DNA from: Kosakonia quasisacchari
GTDB taxonomy: Bacteria; Pseudomonadota; Gammaproteobacteria; Enterobacterales; Enterobacteriaceae
Direction: 5' to 3'
Length of the DNA: 64,000 nucleotides
Assembly (NCBI RefSeq): GCF_004331415.1
Contig: NZ_SJOP01000022.1
Location: forward strand, 22,320-86,319
Below the pieces are notes generated by a model that had not been told where the DNA came from, made no database searches, and worked only from the letters and a program-made list of their open reading frames with translations. Shown piece by piece: positions 27,599 to 36,031 of the stretch; position 1 is the first letter of the stretch; each line of letters starts with the position of its first letter. The translations under genes and the position numbers were made by a program.

Positions 27599-28795
27599 AT
27601 GTTAAAAGTGTTATTGCTCTTTGCACTGCTGATCGCCGGGATCGTGCTTGGCCCTATGCTCGCCGGGCATCAGGGATACGTGCTGATCCAGACCGATAAC
27701 TACAACGTTGAAACCAGCGTCACCGGGCTGGTCATTATTCTGGTGCTGGCGTTAGTGGTTATCTTCGCTCTTGAATGGGTGCTGCGCCGCATTTTCCGTA
27801 CCGGTTCGCATACCCGCGGCTGGTTCGTTGGCCGCAAACGCCGTCGCGCCCGTAAACAGACAGAGCAGGCGCTACTGAAACTGGCGGAAGGCGATTATCA
27901 GCAGGTTGAAAAGCTGATGTCGAAGAATGCCGACCACGCGGAGCAACCCGTAGTTAACTATCTGCTGGCGGCGGAAGCGGCGCAGCAACGTGGCGATGAA
28001 GTCCGCGCGAATCAGCATCTGGAACGCGCCGCAGAGTTGGCGGAAAAAGATCCGATTCCGGTGGAAATCACGCGCGTACGTCTGCAACTGGCGCGAAACG
28101 AAAACCACGCCGCACGTCATGGCGTGGACAAGTTACTGGAAATCACGCCTCGCCATCCTGAGGTATTGCGTCTGGCAGAGCAGGCTTATATCCGTACCGG
28201 CGCGTGGACGTCGCTGGTGGATATCATCCCGTCGATGGCGAAAGCCAACGTTGGCGACGATGAACACCGCGATCTTCTGCAGCAGCAGGCGTGGATCGGC
28301 ATGATGGATCAAGCGCGTGCCGATCAAGGCAGCGAGGGGCTGAAAACCTGGTGGAAAAACCAGAGCCGCAAAACCCGCCAGCAAGTGGTATTGCAGGTGG
28401 CCATGGCCGAACACTTAATTGAGTGCGACGATCACGATACCGCACAGGAGATCGTTCTTGATGGCCTGAAGCGCCAATATGACGATCGCCTGGTATTGGT
28501 CATCCCTCGCCTGAAAACCAATAATCCGGAGCAGATCGAAAAAGTCCTGCGCCAGCAAATCAAAACGCAGGGCGATCGCCCACTGCTATGGAGTACGCTG
28601 GGGCAATCGTTGATGAAGCACGGTGAATGGCAGGAAGCGTGCCTTGCGTTTCGTGCGGCGTTGAAACAGCGCGCGGACGCGTTTGATTATGCCTGGCTCG
28701 CAGATTGTCTCGATCGCCTGCATCAACCGGATGAAGCCGCCACCATGCGCCGTGACGGTTTGTTATTGACGCTGCAAAATAACCCGCCTCACTAA
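27599..28795 (+). CDS. hemY: HemY tetratricopeptide-type inner-membrane protein
   Basis: The 398-residue protein has two N-terminal membrane helices (about 2-20 and 42-62), a basic loop (VGRKRRRARKQ), and then TPR-like helical repeats to the end. It is the enterobacterial hemX-hemY partner; it is not the protoporphyrinogen oxidase that Bacillus calls HemY. The start is two bases after the hemX stop. It is convergent with GlmZ. Confidence 0.93.
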   Translation: MLKVLLLFALLIAGIVLGPMLAGHQGYVLIQTDNYNVETSVTGLVIILVLALVVIFALEWVLRRIFRTGSHTRGWFVGRKRRRARKQTEQALLKLAEGDYQQVEKLMSKNADHAEQPVVNYLLAAEAAQQRGDEVRANQHLERAAELAEKDPIPVEITRVRLQLARNENHAARHGVDKLLEITPRHPEVLRLAEQAYIRTGAWTSLVDIIPSMAKANVGDDEHRDLLQQQAWIGMMDQARADQGSEGLKTWWKNQSRKTRQQVVLQVAMAEHLIECDDHDTAQEIVLDGLKRQYDDRLVLVIPRLKTNNPEQIEKVLRQQIKTQGDRPLLWSTLGQSLMKHGEWQEACLAFRAALKQRADAFDYAWLADCLDRLHQPDEAATMRRDGLLLTLQNNPPH

Positions 28796-28804
28796 CACAC
28801 TTGA

Positions 28805-28842
28805 TTCGAGTTGCAGGAAAGCTAAAGCACCTGCAACTCGAA
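28805..28842. repeat. Mini-hairpin resembling ERIC terminal repeats
   Basis: TTCGAGTTGCAGG and CCTGCAACTCGAA are a perfect 13 bp inverted repeat with a 12-base loop, and the flanks pair further (CACACT/AGAGTG). These are the ends of an ERIC element without the core, so this looks like an internally deleted copy. It may also act as the 3' end structure of hemCDXY. Confidence 0.6.
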
Positions 28843-28860
28843 GCATAGAGTGTTACGACA

Positions 28861-29067
28861 TAAAAAAACGCCTGCCAGAATATTCAGGCAGGCGTTAAAA
28901 CAGGTCTTTGACAACTAAATGGGTGCTTCACTCAACGTTATGTCCATGGTGTTTGATGAGGCCGAAGCGACATCTGTCTGTGGACGATAAGCACCGTAAA
29001 CGGCTCTGCATCATTCCTGAGTTTATGAGGCCTGTAGGCGAACATAAGAGATGGAATGAGCATCTAC
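28861..29067 (-). ncRNA. glmZ: GlmZ small regulatory RNA
   Basis: The minus strand from 29067 starts GTAGATGCTCATTCCATC, as E. coli GlmZ does, and ends at a terminator with arms AACGCCTGCC and GGCAGGCGTT followed by a run of seven T. The length is 207, matching E. coli GlmZ. GlmZ base-pairs with the glmS leader (with Hfq) to activate glucosamine-6-phosphate synthase, and is cut by RNase E with RapZ when amino sugar is plentiful. In E. coli it lies between hemY and aslA. Here aslA and aslB are absent, and the tRNA cluster follows. Confidence 0.93.
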
Positions 29068-29078
29068 GCGTGGATTAT

Positions 29079-29094
29079 TGCACATATCGTGCCA
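29079..29094 (-). promoter_or_regulatory. Sigma-54 promoter of glmZ
   Basis: On the minus strand TGGCACGATATGTGCA fits the sigma-54 consensus TGGCACG-N4-TTGCA with one change. The GC of the -12 box is about 13 bases before the GlmZ 5' end, the right spacing. Confidence 0.85.
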
Positions 29095-29200
29095 TAACTG
29101 CATTAACTAATGTTACAGAGCGCAACCTTTTAAAATATCAGCAAATTCAGCGTTTCTTGCCCCGACACCACGCCTTAGCTGCCTTTCCCAAAATCCAATG

Positions 29201-29218
29201 TGTCGCCGCATAGCGACA
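29201..29218. promoter_or_regulatory. GlrR activator site, proximal (TGTC-N10-GACA)
   Basis: TGTC-GCCGCATAGC-GACA fits the published GlrR (YfhA) site TGTC-N10-GACA exactly, about 135 bases upstream of the GlmZ start. It is the first of three such sites. Confidence 0.8.
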
Positions 29219-29263
29219 AATAGCAGGCTAATTACTATAGCCATTTAAAATCAGCAAGTTGCA

Positions 29264-29281
29264 TGTCACCGTTAAACGACA
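29264..29281. promoter_or_regulatory. GlrR activator site, middle
   Basis: TGTC-ACCGTTAAAC-GACA is again an exact TGTC-N10-GACA. A near match to the IHF consensus (AATCAGCAAGTTG, 29249-29261) lies just beside it. Confidence 0.8.
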
Positions 29282-29295
29282 CAGCAGATGCATAT

Positions 29296-29313
29296 TGTCG
29301 TTCAGGAGCAACA
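29296..29313. promoter_or_regulatory. GlrR activator site, distal (one mismatch)
   Basis: TGTC-GTTCAGGAGC-AACA differs from the consensus by one base. Spacing from the middle site is 32 bp, about three helical turns. Confidence 0.6.
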
Positions 29314-29374
29314 CAGGCAAAAAAGAGAATGGAAAGGCGCGAAATGTAGAAGAAGTGGCAGGAAAGACAAAAAC

Positions 29375-29398
29375 AAAAAACCCCGCTTACGCGGGGTT
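29375..29398 (-). terminator. Terminator of the tRNA operon
   Basis: On the minus strand AACCCCGC/GCGGGGTT with a four-base loop is followed by a T run, just after tRNA-Pro. Confidence 0.9.
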
Positions 29399-29404
29399 CA
29401 AAAT

Positions 29405-29481
29405 TGGTCGGCGAGAGAGGATTCGAACCTCCGACCCACTGGTCCCAAACCAGTTGCGCTACCAAGCTGCGCTACTCGCCG
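29405..29481 (-). tRNA. proM: tRNA-Pro (TGG)
   Basis: A 77-base cloverleaf with encoded CCA. The anticodon TGG is in CTGGTTTGGGACCAG, and the T arm is GGTTCGAATCC. It is the last of the argX-hisR-leuT-proM operon. Confidence 0.97.
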
Positions 29482-29519
29482 TTTTACTGCTTTTTGAATT
29501 TTTCGTTCAATCTAAGTTG

Positions 29520-29605
29520 TGGTGCGAGGGGGGGGACTCGAACCCCCACATCCTAAGGACACTAACACCTGAAGCTAGCGCGTCTACCAATTCCGCCACC
29601 TTCGC
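29520..29605 (-). tRNA. leuT: tRNA-Leu (CAG)
   Basis: A class II tRNA starting GCGAAGGTGGCGGAATTGG, with anticodon loop CTTCAGG, a long variable arm, T arm GGTTCGAGTCC and encoded CCA. The length is 86, one shorter than E. coli leuT, from a variable-arm difference. Confidence 0.96.
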
Positions 29606-29633
29606 ATTCCACGAAACTTGCACTGCAAAATAA

Positions 29634-29709
29634 TGGGGTGGCTAATGGGACTCGAACCCACGACAACTGGAATCACAATCCAGGGCTCTACCAACTGAGC
29701 TATAGCCAC
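29634..29709 (-). tRNA. hisR: tRNA-His (GTG)
   Basis: A 76-base cloverleaf from GTGGCTATAGCTCAG, with anticodon loop TTGTGATT and the acceptor end closing in CCCCA. It is nearly identical to E. coli hisR. Confidence 0.97.
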
Positions 29710-29778
29710 CACTGTAAATCTGTTCACGCGGTATCGTGGTATTTCACGAACCACCGCAGCTCAAGCGCCGGGTTTAAA

Positions 29779-29855
<77 letters not shown>

Positions 29856-29876
29856 GTAGCGCCGTTGCGGGGGTGG

Positions 29877-29905
29877 ATAGTACGGACTTCGGGCGCGGCT
29901 GTCTA
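29877..29905 (-). promoter_or_regulatory. Promoter of the argX-hisR-leuT-proM operon
   Basis: The -35 TAGACA (29900-29905) and -10 TACTAT (29877-29882) are 17 bp apart. A GC-rich discriminator (CCACCCCCGC) follows, as in stringently controlled stable-RNA promoters. Confidence 0.75.
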
Positions 29906-29957
29906 GTGCTTTTTTGAAGAAAATGCGCGTTTGGTTATGCTTTGCGCATTTTGCCTC

Positions 29958-31343
29958 TTATTCACCCACCCGTTGCGTAACAGCCTGCCGATGGAAGCCA
30001 AATACCTTATATGCCACCGTGACCGCAGCAAGGAAGATAATGCCGACAAACAGCGACATACGCGTGTCGTCGTTGAAGCCCATGCCTACCAGCACACAAA
30101 TAAGAAATGCCATGGTTAACCAGTTTGCCCACGGAAACAGCATCGAGCGGAACGGATGGCTGGCAATCGCCTCTTTATGTGCCTTACGGAAACGCAACTG
30201 GCTAATCAAAATCACGAACCACGGCACCATGCCTGGCAATACGCTGGCGCTATATACGTAAACAAACACCCGCTGAGGGTTCGGAATAACATAGTTCAGG
30301 CAGGAGCCGACCAGCAGAATAATGATGGAAATTGTCACACCCATTGCCGGAACGCCGCTTTTGGACACTTTAGCCACCGCCGCCGGCAGTTGGCGGTTCT
30401 TCGCCAACGCGTAAAGCATACGCCCGCAGCTGTACATCCCGCTGTTACAGCCGGACAGCGCCGCCGTCAGCACGACAAAGTTAATGATGCCTGCCGCCGC
30501 CGTGATACCGATTTTGGCAAAGGTCAGTACAAACGGGCTGCCGTTGGTGCCAATTTCATTCCACGGGAAAATAGTGACGATGACAAAAATGGCGCCCACA
30601 TAGAAAATCAGAATGCGCCACAGCACCTTGCTGACCGCGCTACGCAGCGTCACCTGCGGGTTTTTCGCTTCACCTGCGGTGATACCAATCAACTCGACAC
30701 CCTGGTAAGAGGCCACAACGATACAGAGCGCTGTTAAGAAGCCTTTCCAGCCGCCGGCAAAAAAACCGCCATGCTCGGTCAGGTTGCCAAAACCAATCGA
30801 GTGACCGCCGTTACCAAAGCCGAAGAAAATTACACCCAGGCCGACGACAATCATCACAATAATGGTGGTGACTTTGATCATCGCAAACCAGAATTCAATT
30901 TCACCATACAAACGTACCGCTGCCAGGTTGGCCAATGCGACCAGCCCCACCGCGATCAGCGCGGGTATCCACTGTGCAAGATCCGGGAACCAGAACTGGA
31001 CATACACGCCAATCGCGGTGATTTCCGAGATGCCGACCGCCATCCACATAAACCAGTAGGACCAGGCCGTGAGATAGCCAAAGAACGGGCTCATATAGCG
31101 ATGCGCATAAACCGCAAAGGAACCAGCAACCGGCTCCAGAAACAGCATCTCGCCCATGGAACGCATAATAAAGAAGACGAAAACACCGGCGATAATATAC
31201 GCCAGCAATACCGACGGACCTGCCCATTTCAGCGTACTGGCGGCCCCCATAAACAGGCCTACGCCTATGGTGCCCCCGAGGGCAATTAATTCGATGTGAC
31301 GAGACTCCAGACCACGCTGAAGCTCTGGTTTGTTTTCGGCCAT
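29958..31343 (-). CDS. thrP: Threonine/serine transporter ThrP (YifK), APC family
   Basis: ThrP is an inner-membrane amino acid permease; E. coli YifK imports threonine and serine. The 461 residues have about twelve membrane helices. The family start RGLESRHIELIALGGTIGVGLF carries the glycine-rich unwound first helix that binds the substrate amino group. It lies between the wec operon and argX, as in E. coli. The message is a known GcvB/Lrp target in E. coli; I cannot verify those sites here. Confidence 0.94.
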   Translation of the reverse strand: MAENKPELQRGLESRHIELIALGGTIGVGLFMGAASTLKWAGPSVLLAYIIAGVFVFFIMRSMGEMLFLEPVAGSFAVYAHRYMSPFFGYLTAWSYWFMWMAVGISEITAIGVYVQFWFPDLAQWIPALIAVGLVALANLAAVRLYGEIEFWFAMIKVTTIIVMIVVGLGVIFFGFGNGGHSIGFGNLTEHGGFFAGGWKGFLTALCIVVASYQGVELIGITAGEAKNPQVTLRSAVSKVLWRILIFYVGAIFVIVTIFPWNEIGTNGSPFVLTFAKIGITAAAGIINFVVLTAALSGCNSGMYSCGRMLYALAKNRQLPAAVAKVSKSGVPAMGVTISIIILLVGSCLNYVIPNPQRVFVYVYSASVLPGMVPWFVILISQLRFRKAHKEAIASHPFRSMLFPWANWLTMAFLICVLVGMGFNDDTRMSLFVGIIFLAAVTVAYKVFGFHRQAVTQRVGE

Positions 31344-31601
31344 AAATCCTCTGTTGTGTTTGCTTCTTTCTTTGCCCGCTCTGCGGGTTATTGTTATGAG
31401 TATTTCCTCAGCTCATAACAGGCCATGCTGCACCGACCCGGAGATGGCTGGCGCAAAAAACACCACGGCACTGCAATGAGTGAGCGAATGGTTTCTTAAA
31501 ATGAGGGAAATGGCAAACGATGTATAAAAAAAACAGGCGTAATGCACAATAAAACAACAAACGGAAGGGAAAAGGCAGCGCATTACGCCGCCGGGAGAGT
31601 G

Positions 31602-32342
31602 TTAGAGTTTTCCGCTGTAGTGCCAGCGCAGATAACGCAGCAAGCGTAACTGGCGTTTCAGCCGCGTCGGTTGCGACAATAAGCGATACAGCCACTCCAG
31701 CCCTAATTTCTGCCAGAGTTTCGGCGCGCGCTTCACGTGTCCGGTAAAAACATCGTAAGTACCGCCCACGCCCATATACAGCGCATCAGGCCAGACAGCA
31801 CGGCAGTCGCGCATAAAAATCTCCTGTTTCGGCGAGCCCATTGCGACGGTGACGATTTTCGCGCCGCTATCGCGGATCCGCTCAAACAGTGCTTGTCGCT
31901 GCGCCGGGCTAAAGTAGCCATCCTGGCTTCCCACCACATTCACCTGCCATTGCGTGCGCAGTTTCTGCTCTGTTTGCGCCAGCACTTCGGGTTTTCCACC
32001 CACCAAAAACACCGGTGTGCCCGTTTTCCCTGCCCGCGCCATCAGTTTTTCCCAGAGATCGGCCCCCGCAACGCGAGAAACCTGCGCCTGCGGGAATTTC
32101 TTGCGCAACGATCGTACGACGCTGATGCCATCGGCGTACTTATATTCCGCCGCCTCGATCAACGCGCGCACTTGCGCGTCATCTTCCAGCGTCAGGATTT
32201 TCTCTGCGTTAATCGCTACCAGCGTACCCTGTTTAATTTTCCCGTCGGCACAGAGAAAATCCAGCGCGTGTTGCATATCGCGCCAGCCAACCAGTTTCAG
32301 ACCGCGCAGGTCATACAGCGGCGCTGCCGTCTTATCCGTCAT
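31602..32342 (-). CDS. wecG: UDP-N-acetyl-D-mannosaminuronate transferase (ECA lipid II synthesis)
   Basis: WecG adds ManNAcA to lipid I (GlcNAc-PP-undecaprenol) to give ECA lipid II. It is a 246-residue WecG/TagA/CpsF-family protein with the conserved EIFMRDCRAVWPDALYMGVGGTYDVFTG block near residue 190 and a C-terminal basic membrane-binding helix (LKRQLRLLRYLRW). It is the last gene of the wec operon, 12 bp after wzyE. Confidence 0.95.
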   Translation of the reverse strand: MTDKTAAPLYDLRGLKLVGWRDMQHALDFLCADGKIKQGTLVAINAEKILTLEDDAQVRALIEAAEYKYADGISVVRSLRKKFPQAQVSRVAGADLWEKLMARAGKTGTPVFLVGGKPEVLAQTEQKLRTQWQVNVVGSQDGYFSPAQRQALFERIRDSGAKIVTVAMGSPKQEIFMRDCRAVWPDALYMGVGGTYDVFTGHVKRAPKLWQKLGLEWLYRLLSQPTRLKRQLRLLRYLRWHYSGKL

Positions 32343-32354
32343 GTTAAATCCTTT

Positions 32355-33707
32355 TCACACCTGGGAGAGGGGTTTCACCACACGCGTGTCGCGATGATGT
32401 ATGAGCCCTGCACTGTCAAACAGCCAGTACAACAGTTTCGCCATCAACAGGCAGAAGCCGAAAATGGCAAGGAAGAACACAACCCGCGAGGCAAACGCAT
32501 CCAGCCCTTCGCGCGTCAGCACAATCATGTTGAAAATAGCGCCAAAGCAGAAGCTATGAAGAATCGCGGCTTTATAACGGTTCGTTTCCCGGTTTCCTAA
32601 AGTATATAACCAGTCGAACCATTTAATGATCAGGCCCACGACCACCGCGCCTGGCGGGATAAACCACGCGCCGCCCATCACCACTAACGAACCAATCAGC
32701 GTGGGTGAAATCGCCAGTCCGGAGTGGTTGTTGAGCACTTCCCAGGTAAAGTAGTTCGCCGTGTTGAGCACAATGCCCGGCCGGGAAGGCCATAGCCAGG
32801 AAGGGATAAACACGTAGAAGTCGCGCACAACCGGCGCCAACCCCTGAAAATCAATCTTGTCGTAGTTTTGCAACAGCAGTGACAAGTTTTCCCACGGCGA
32901 GAAGGTATCGCGCGTCAGGTATAAAAAGGTATAAAACGCCTCGTCGCCGCTGACATTTAAGCCATAGCGTTTCAGCGCCAGCCAGAACATACCGACAATC
33001 CCCAGCACGCCCGCCGCAGCCAGCATCCAGAGCGAAATCCAGCCGCGAATAATACCGATAAACAGGAAAATCGCGAACGCGATAATAATATTGGCGCGCG
33101 TACCGCCAACAATCATGTAGGTCAGCAGGCCAAACGCCACGGTACTGACCAGAAAGAACAGCCACGCCTGTGCGCTCTGACGCAGGAAGTAGACCACCAG
33201 CATCGCCGGAATAAAGAAGTAGAAGAAACGCTTTAACGCGACGCCGGAAACTTCGCTGGAGAAGATTTGGCTATAGGAGTGCAAGCGGAATAACAAAAAA
33301 CCGTTGTGCATGAAGAAGATCCCTACGCTCACCAGCGCAATGATCATCAGCATCACCCATGTCAGATGCGCTTCCACCCGGTTAATGGTGAACAACGGGC
33401 GACGTGTCGCCTGTTCGGCTTTTGCCCGCAGCCGCGTTTTGTATGTGACGTAATAGATGCCATAGAAACACGCAGCCGCCAGCAATGACTGCATCATAAT
33501 TCCCGGCGGTGCCACGGCGACGTTAAAGCGGAACACCAGTACACACGTCAGCGGAAAACCGAAGAAAAAGGTCAGCAGAAACAGCAGCGAAAAGAAAACG
33601 TTAAAGTTAAATCGCACACGGCGGAATTCAAACCAGGTCAGCGTGGCAATAAAGAGTGTCGCCAGCAGCCAGATGATAAACAGTCCGCAAAACTCAAGTG
33701 GGCTCAT
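32355..33707 (-). CDS. wzyE: ECA polymerase WzyE
   Basis: WzyE joins ECA trisaccharide repeats in the periplasm. It is a 450-residue integral membrane protein with about eleven helices. Large periplasmic loops contain Arg-rich stretches (YKTRLRAKAEQATRR, GGTRANI). The start overlaps the wecF stop by four bases. Confidence 0.95.
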   Translation of the reverse strand: MSPLEFCGLFIIWLLATLFIATLTWFEFRRVRFNFNVFFSLLFLLTFFFGFPLTCVLVFRFNVAVAPPGIMMQSLLAAACFYGIYYVTYKTRLRAKAEQATRRPLFTINRVEAHLTWVMLMIIALVSVGIFFMHNGFLLFRLHSYSQIFSSEVSGVALKRFFYFFIPAMLVVYFLRQSAQAWLFFLVSTVAFGLLTYMIVGGTRANIIIAFAIFLFIGIIRGWISLWMLAAAGVLGIVGMFWLALKRYGLNVSGDEAFYTFLYLTRDTFSPWENLSLLLQNYDKIDFQGLAPVVRDFYVFIPSWLWPSRPGIVLNTANYFTWEVLNNHSGLAISPTLIGSLVVMGGAWFIPPGAVVVGLIIKWFDWLYTLGNRETNRYKAAILHSFCFGAIFNMIVLTREGLDAFASRVVFFLAIFGFCLLMAKLLYWLFDSAGLIHHRDTRVVKPLSQV

Positions 33708-34783
33708 CCGGCGATCCCCGCAGCCATACGCAGCGTTTTATGCCAAAGCGTAATGTAATTTGGACTAAAGAACGTAATGGCATTTTTATCCACCGCCACC
33801 AGTTGCCGTCGGGCTTCGCGGATCACCGATTCGTTTAGCGCATCGCTGGTAAACAACACCGGGATATCTTCTGCCACCATATCGCGCCAGAACGGGTTCT
33901 CCCGGTTCAGTACGCAAGGAACGCCAGCCTGAATCAGTAAGCAAAGCGTGCCGATTCCCTGCTGACGGGCGAAAATAAAGTAGCCTAAATCGCATTGCGC
34001 CAGCAGTGCCAGATAAGCATCAAAGTCCATTTTTTCACTCAAAATACGCAAATTATCTGCGCTAAATAGCGCCAGACCGGCGTTGCGTACCGCTGTGATA
34101 TAGCTGTCGTTATTTGCCGGGTAACCCATCGGCACAATGATATTGACCGTATCGCCAAACTGGCGGTGAATCGCCTGCAATGCAGCAATGTGCTCGTTGC
34201 TCGGGTCGCCGGAGTTACCCACCAGAATCGTCAGTTTGCCTTCCCGTTGCAGCTCATGCGCCATGGTATTCAGCGCCGGATCCATACGCGTAGGGAAATA
34301 GAGCAGCTCGCCGCGCACTGCGGGGTTACGTTGCCCAAACCAGGCCAGATCGCCACGTGTCGCAAAAATGCAGCCCACACGGCGTTGTGCTAAACGGCGC
34401 AGCGGATAAAAGAGACGGAATTTTAGGCTGCGCGACACTTCATACAGATCGGCTCCCCAAGCATGCCAGTAGAACTGTTCGCGCTTGATAGCACCGCGCA
34501 ATAACGCCAGCCACAGGCCGAAGTTGAACTGGCCGTGAAAGAAGAAGCGTTGCTGACGATCGGCTTTTGCGCGCGCGATGACCGCTTTTGCCAGCGCTTT
34601 TTTATCGGCATAAAAGTGCAGCGCCAATTCCGGATACGCCGCGCTTTGCCCTTCGTCGCGCCCGACAACCATAAATTCGCGGGCATACGCGCCCAAGGCC
34701 GCAAGGTTTTCGTTAAAAAACCGCAGAACAGTCTGGTTATGGTGTGGGATATTCGATCCCAATACGTGAATCAGTGCAGTCAT
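33704..34783 (-). CDS. wecF: TDP-Fuc4NAc:lipid II transferase
   Basis: WecF adds 4-acetamido-4,6-dideoxygalactose to ECA lipid II, completing the lipid III trisaccharide. It is a 359-residue glycosyltransferase of the Glyco_transf_56 family, starting MTALIHVLGSNIPHHNQTVL, with VGNSGDPSNEHI near residue 190 as the nucleotide-sugar region. It overlaps both wzyE and wzxE by four bases. Confidence 0.95.
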   Translation of the reverse strand: MTALIHVLGSNIPHHNQTVLRFFNENLAALGAYAREFMVVGRDEGQSAAYPELALHFYADKKALAKAVIARAKADRQQRFFFHGQFNFGLWLALLRGAIKREQFYWHAWGADLYEVSRSLKFRLFYPLRRLAQRRVGCIFATRGDLAWFGQRNPAVRGELLYFPTRMDPALNTMAHELQREGKLTILVGNSGDPSNEHIAALQAIHRQFGDTVNIIVPMGYPANNDSYITAVRNAGLALFSADNLRILSEKMDFDAYLALLAQCDLGYFIFARQQGIGTLCLLIQAGVPCVLNRENPFWRDMVAEDIPVLFTSDALNESVIREARRQLVAVDKNAITFFSPNYITLWHKTLRMAAGIAG

Positions 34784-36030
34784 GCCTTCTTACGCCAAAT
34801 CAAAAAAGCGCCGCAACACGCGGCAAAATAGATAATGTAGGTCGCCATATAGGCCTGCGCTGCGCCGATAGCGCCATGCGCCGGGATAAGCACGCGCGAA
34901 AAGAGCGTTAACAGCGCGAACTGGCTCACTTCCGCCAGAATATAAAAGCGCAGTGAGGCTTTGGCGATAACCAAATAACCAAATACGTAAGCGCCCACTT
35001 TCAATACATCCCCGACCAGCTGCCAGGCGAACAGATCGCGCATCGCAGCGAACTTGTCGGAAAACAGCAACCAAATCGCCACATCGCGCAGCAACCAGAC
35101 GCAAAGGCTCACTGCCGCCACCGCCGGTAACACAAAACGCAGCGATTTAACGATTTCGCGCGAGATCTCTGCTTTTGTCGTCAGTCTGGACAATGTGGGT
35201 AACAGATAAACGCTAAACGAGGCGGTGATAAATTGCAGATAAGCATCGGAGATACTGCTGACCCCTTGCCAGATCCCCACATCATCCCAGCTGTAGTGCG
35301 CAGCCAGTTGGTTTCGCATCATCACGTAGGCCAGTGGCAGGGTCGCCGAGGTGATCAGCGCCATTAACGTAAATTTGCTTAACTGCCCCGCTAATCCGTT
35401 GTCCCATCGCGGCGCAAAGTACGCCAGCGGAACACTGCCACGCCGCATCAGCATGATCATAGCCGGGATAACCACCAGCGCCGGTACCAGCGCCATTCCT
35501 AGCAGTGCGCCCTGATAGCCGCCCAGTTTGAAACAGAGAAACCATGCCAGCACGCCGATCACGCTGCCGATAATCAGCGACAGCGCGTTACTTGCTGCAT
35601 CGCGGAAACCTTTCATCACAGCCAGCAGCAGGTTCGCCCAAGCAATCCCCATCTGCACCAGCGCCACCAGCCGCACCAGTCCCTGATAATCTTTATGACC
35701 GAATAATCCCTGGCTAATCGGTGCAGCCGCCAGCAGGAAAATCAGCGCCAGCAGCGTCGAAAACCCCAATACCATGGCGGATGAGGTGCCGACAGCGATA
35801 CGCAAGCGCGCTGGATCATCATGATATTGCGCGACAAATTTCGTTACGCCGTTAAAAATCCCGGCACCTGCCAGCACGCCCAGCACGGTAATAAGCTGGC
35901 GGAAATTGCCCGCCTGCCCGACGCCTGACGGCCCAAACGCCACCGCAAGCAATTTGACCACCAGCAAGCCCGCGCCAATCTTGACCAGCGTGCTGGCGGC
36001 CGTCCATATCGATGCTTTTGCCAGCGACAT
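34780..36030 (-). CDS. wzxE: ECA lipid III flippase WzxE
   Basis: WzxE flips undecaprenyl-PP-trisaccharide to the periplasm. It is a 416-residue polytopic protein of the MATE/MOP superfamily, about twelve helices, starting MSLAKASIWTAASTLVKIGAG. It lies one base after wecE and overlaps wecF. Confidence 0.95.
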   Translation of the reverse strand: MSLAKASIWTAASTLVKIGAGLLVVKLLAVAFGPSGVGQAGNFRQLITVLGVLAGAGIFNGVTKFVAQYHDDPARLRIAVGTSSAMVLGFSTLLALIFLLAAAPISQGLFGHKDYQGLVRLVALVQMGIAWANLLLAVMKGFRDAASNALSLIIGSVIGVLAWFLCFKLGGYQGALLGMALVPALVVIPAMIMLMRRGSVPLAYFAPRWDNGLAGQLSKFTLMALITSATLPLAYVMMRNQLAAHYSWDDVGIWQGVSSISDAYLQFITASFSVYLLPTLSRLTTKAEISREIVKSLRFVLPAVAAVSLCVWLLRDVAIWLLFSDKFAAMRDLFAWQLVGDVLKVGAYVFGYLVIAKASLRFYILAEVSQFALLTLFSRVLIPAHGAIGAAQAYMATYIIYFAACCGAFLIWRKKA

Positions 36031-36031
36031 G

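Noticed and set aside
28908..29213. 101-codon open frame on the plus strand between hemY and the tRNAs
   Set aside because: It lies over GlmZ and its promoter in antisense; the GlmZ assignment explains the conservation.
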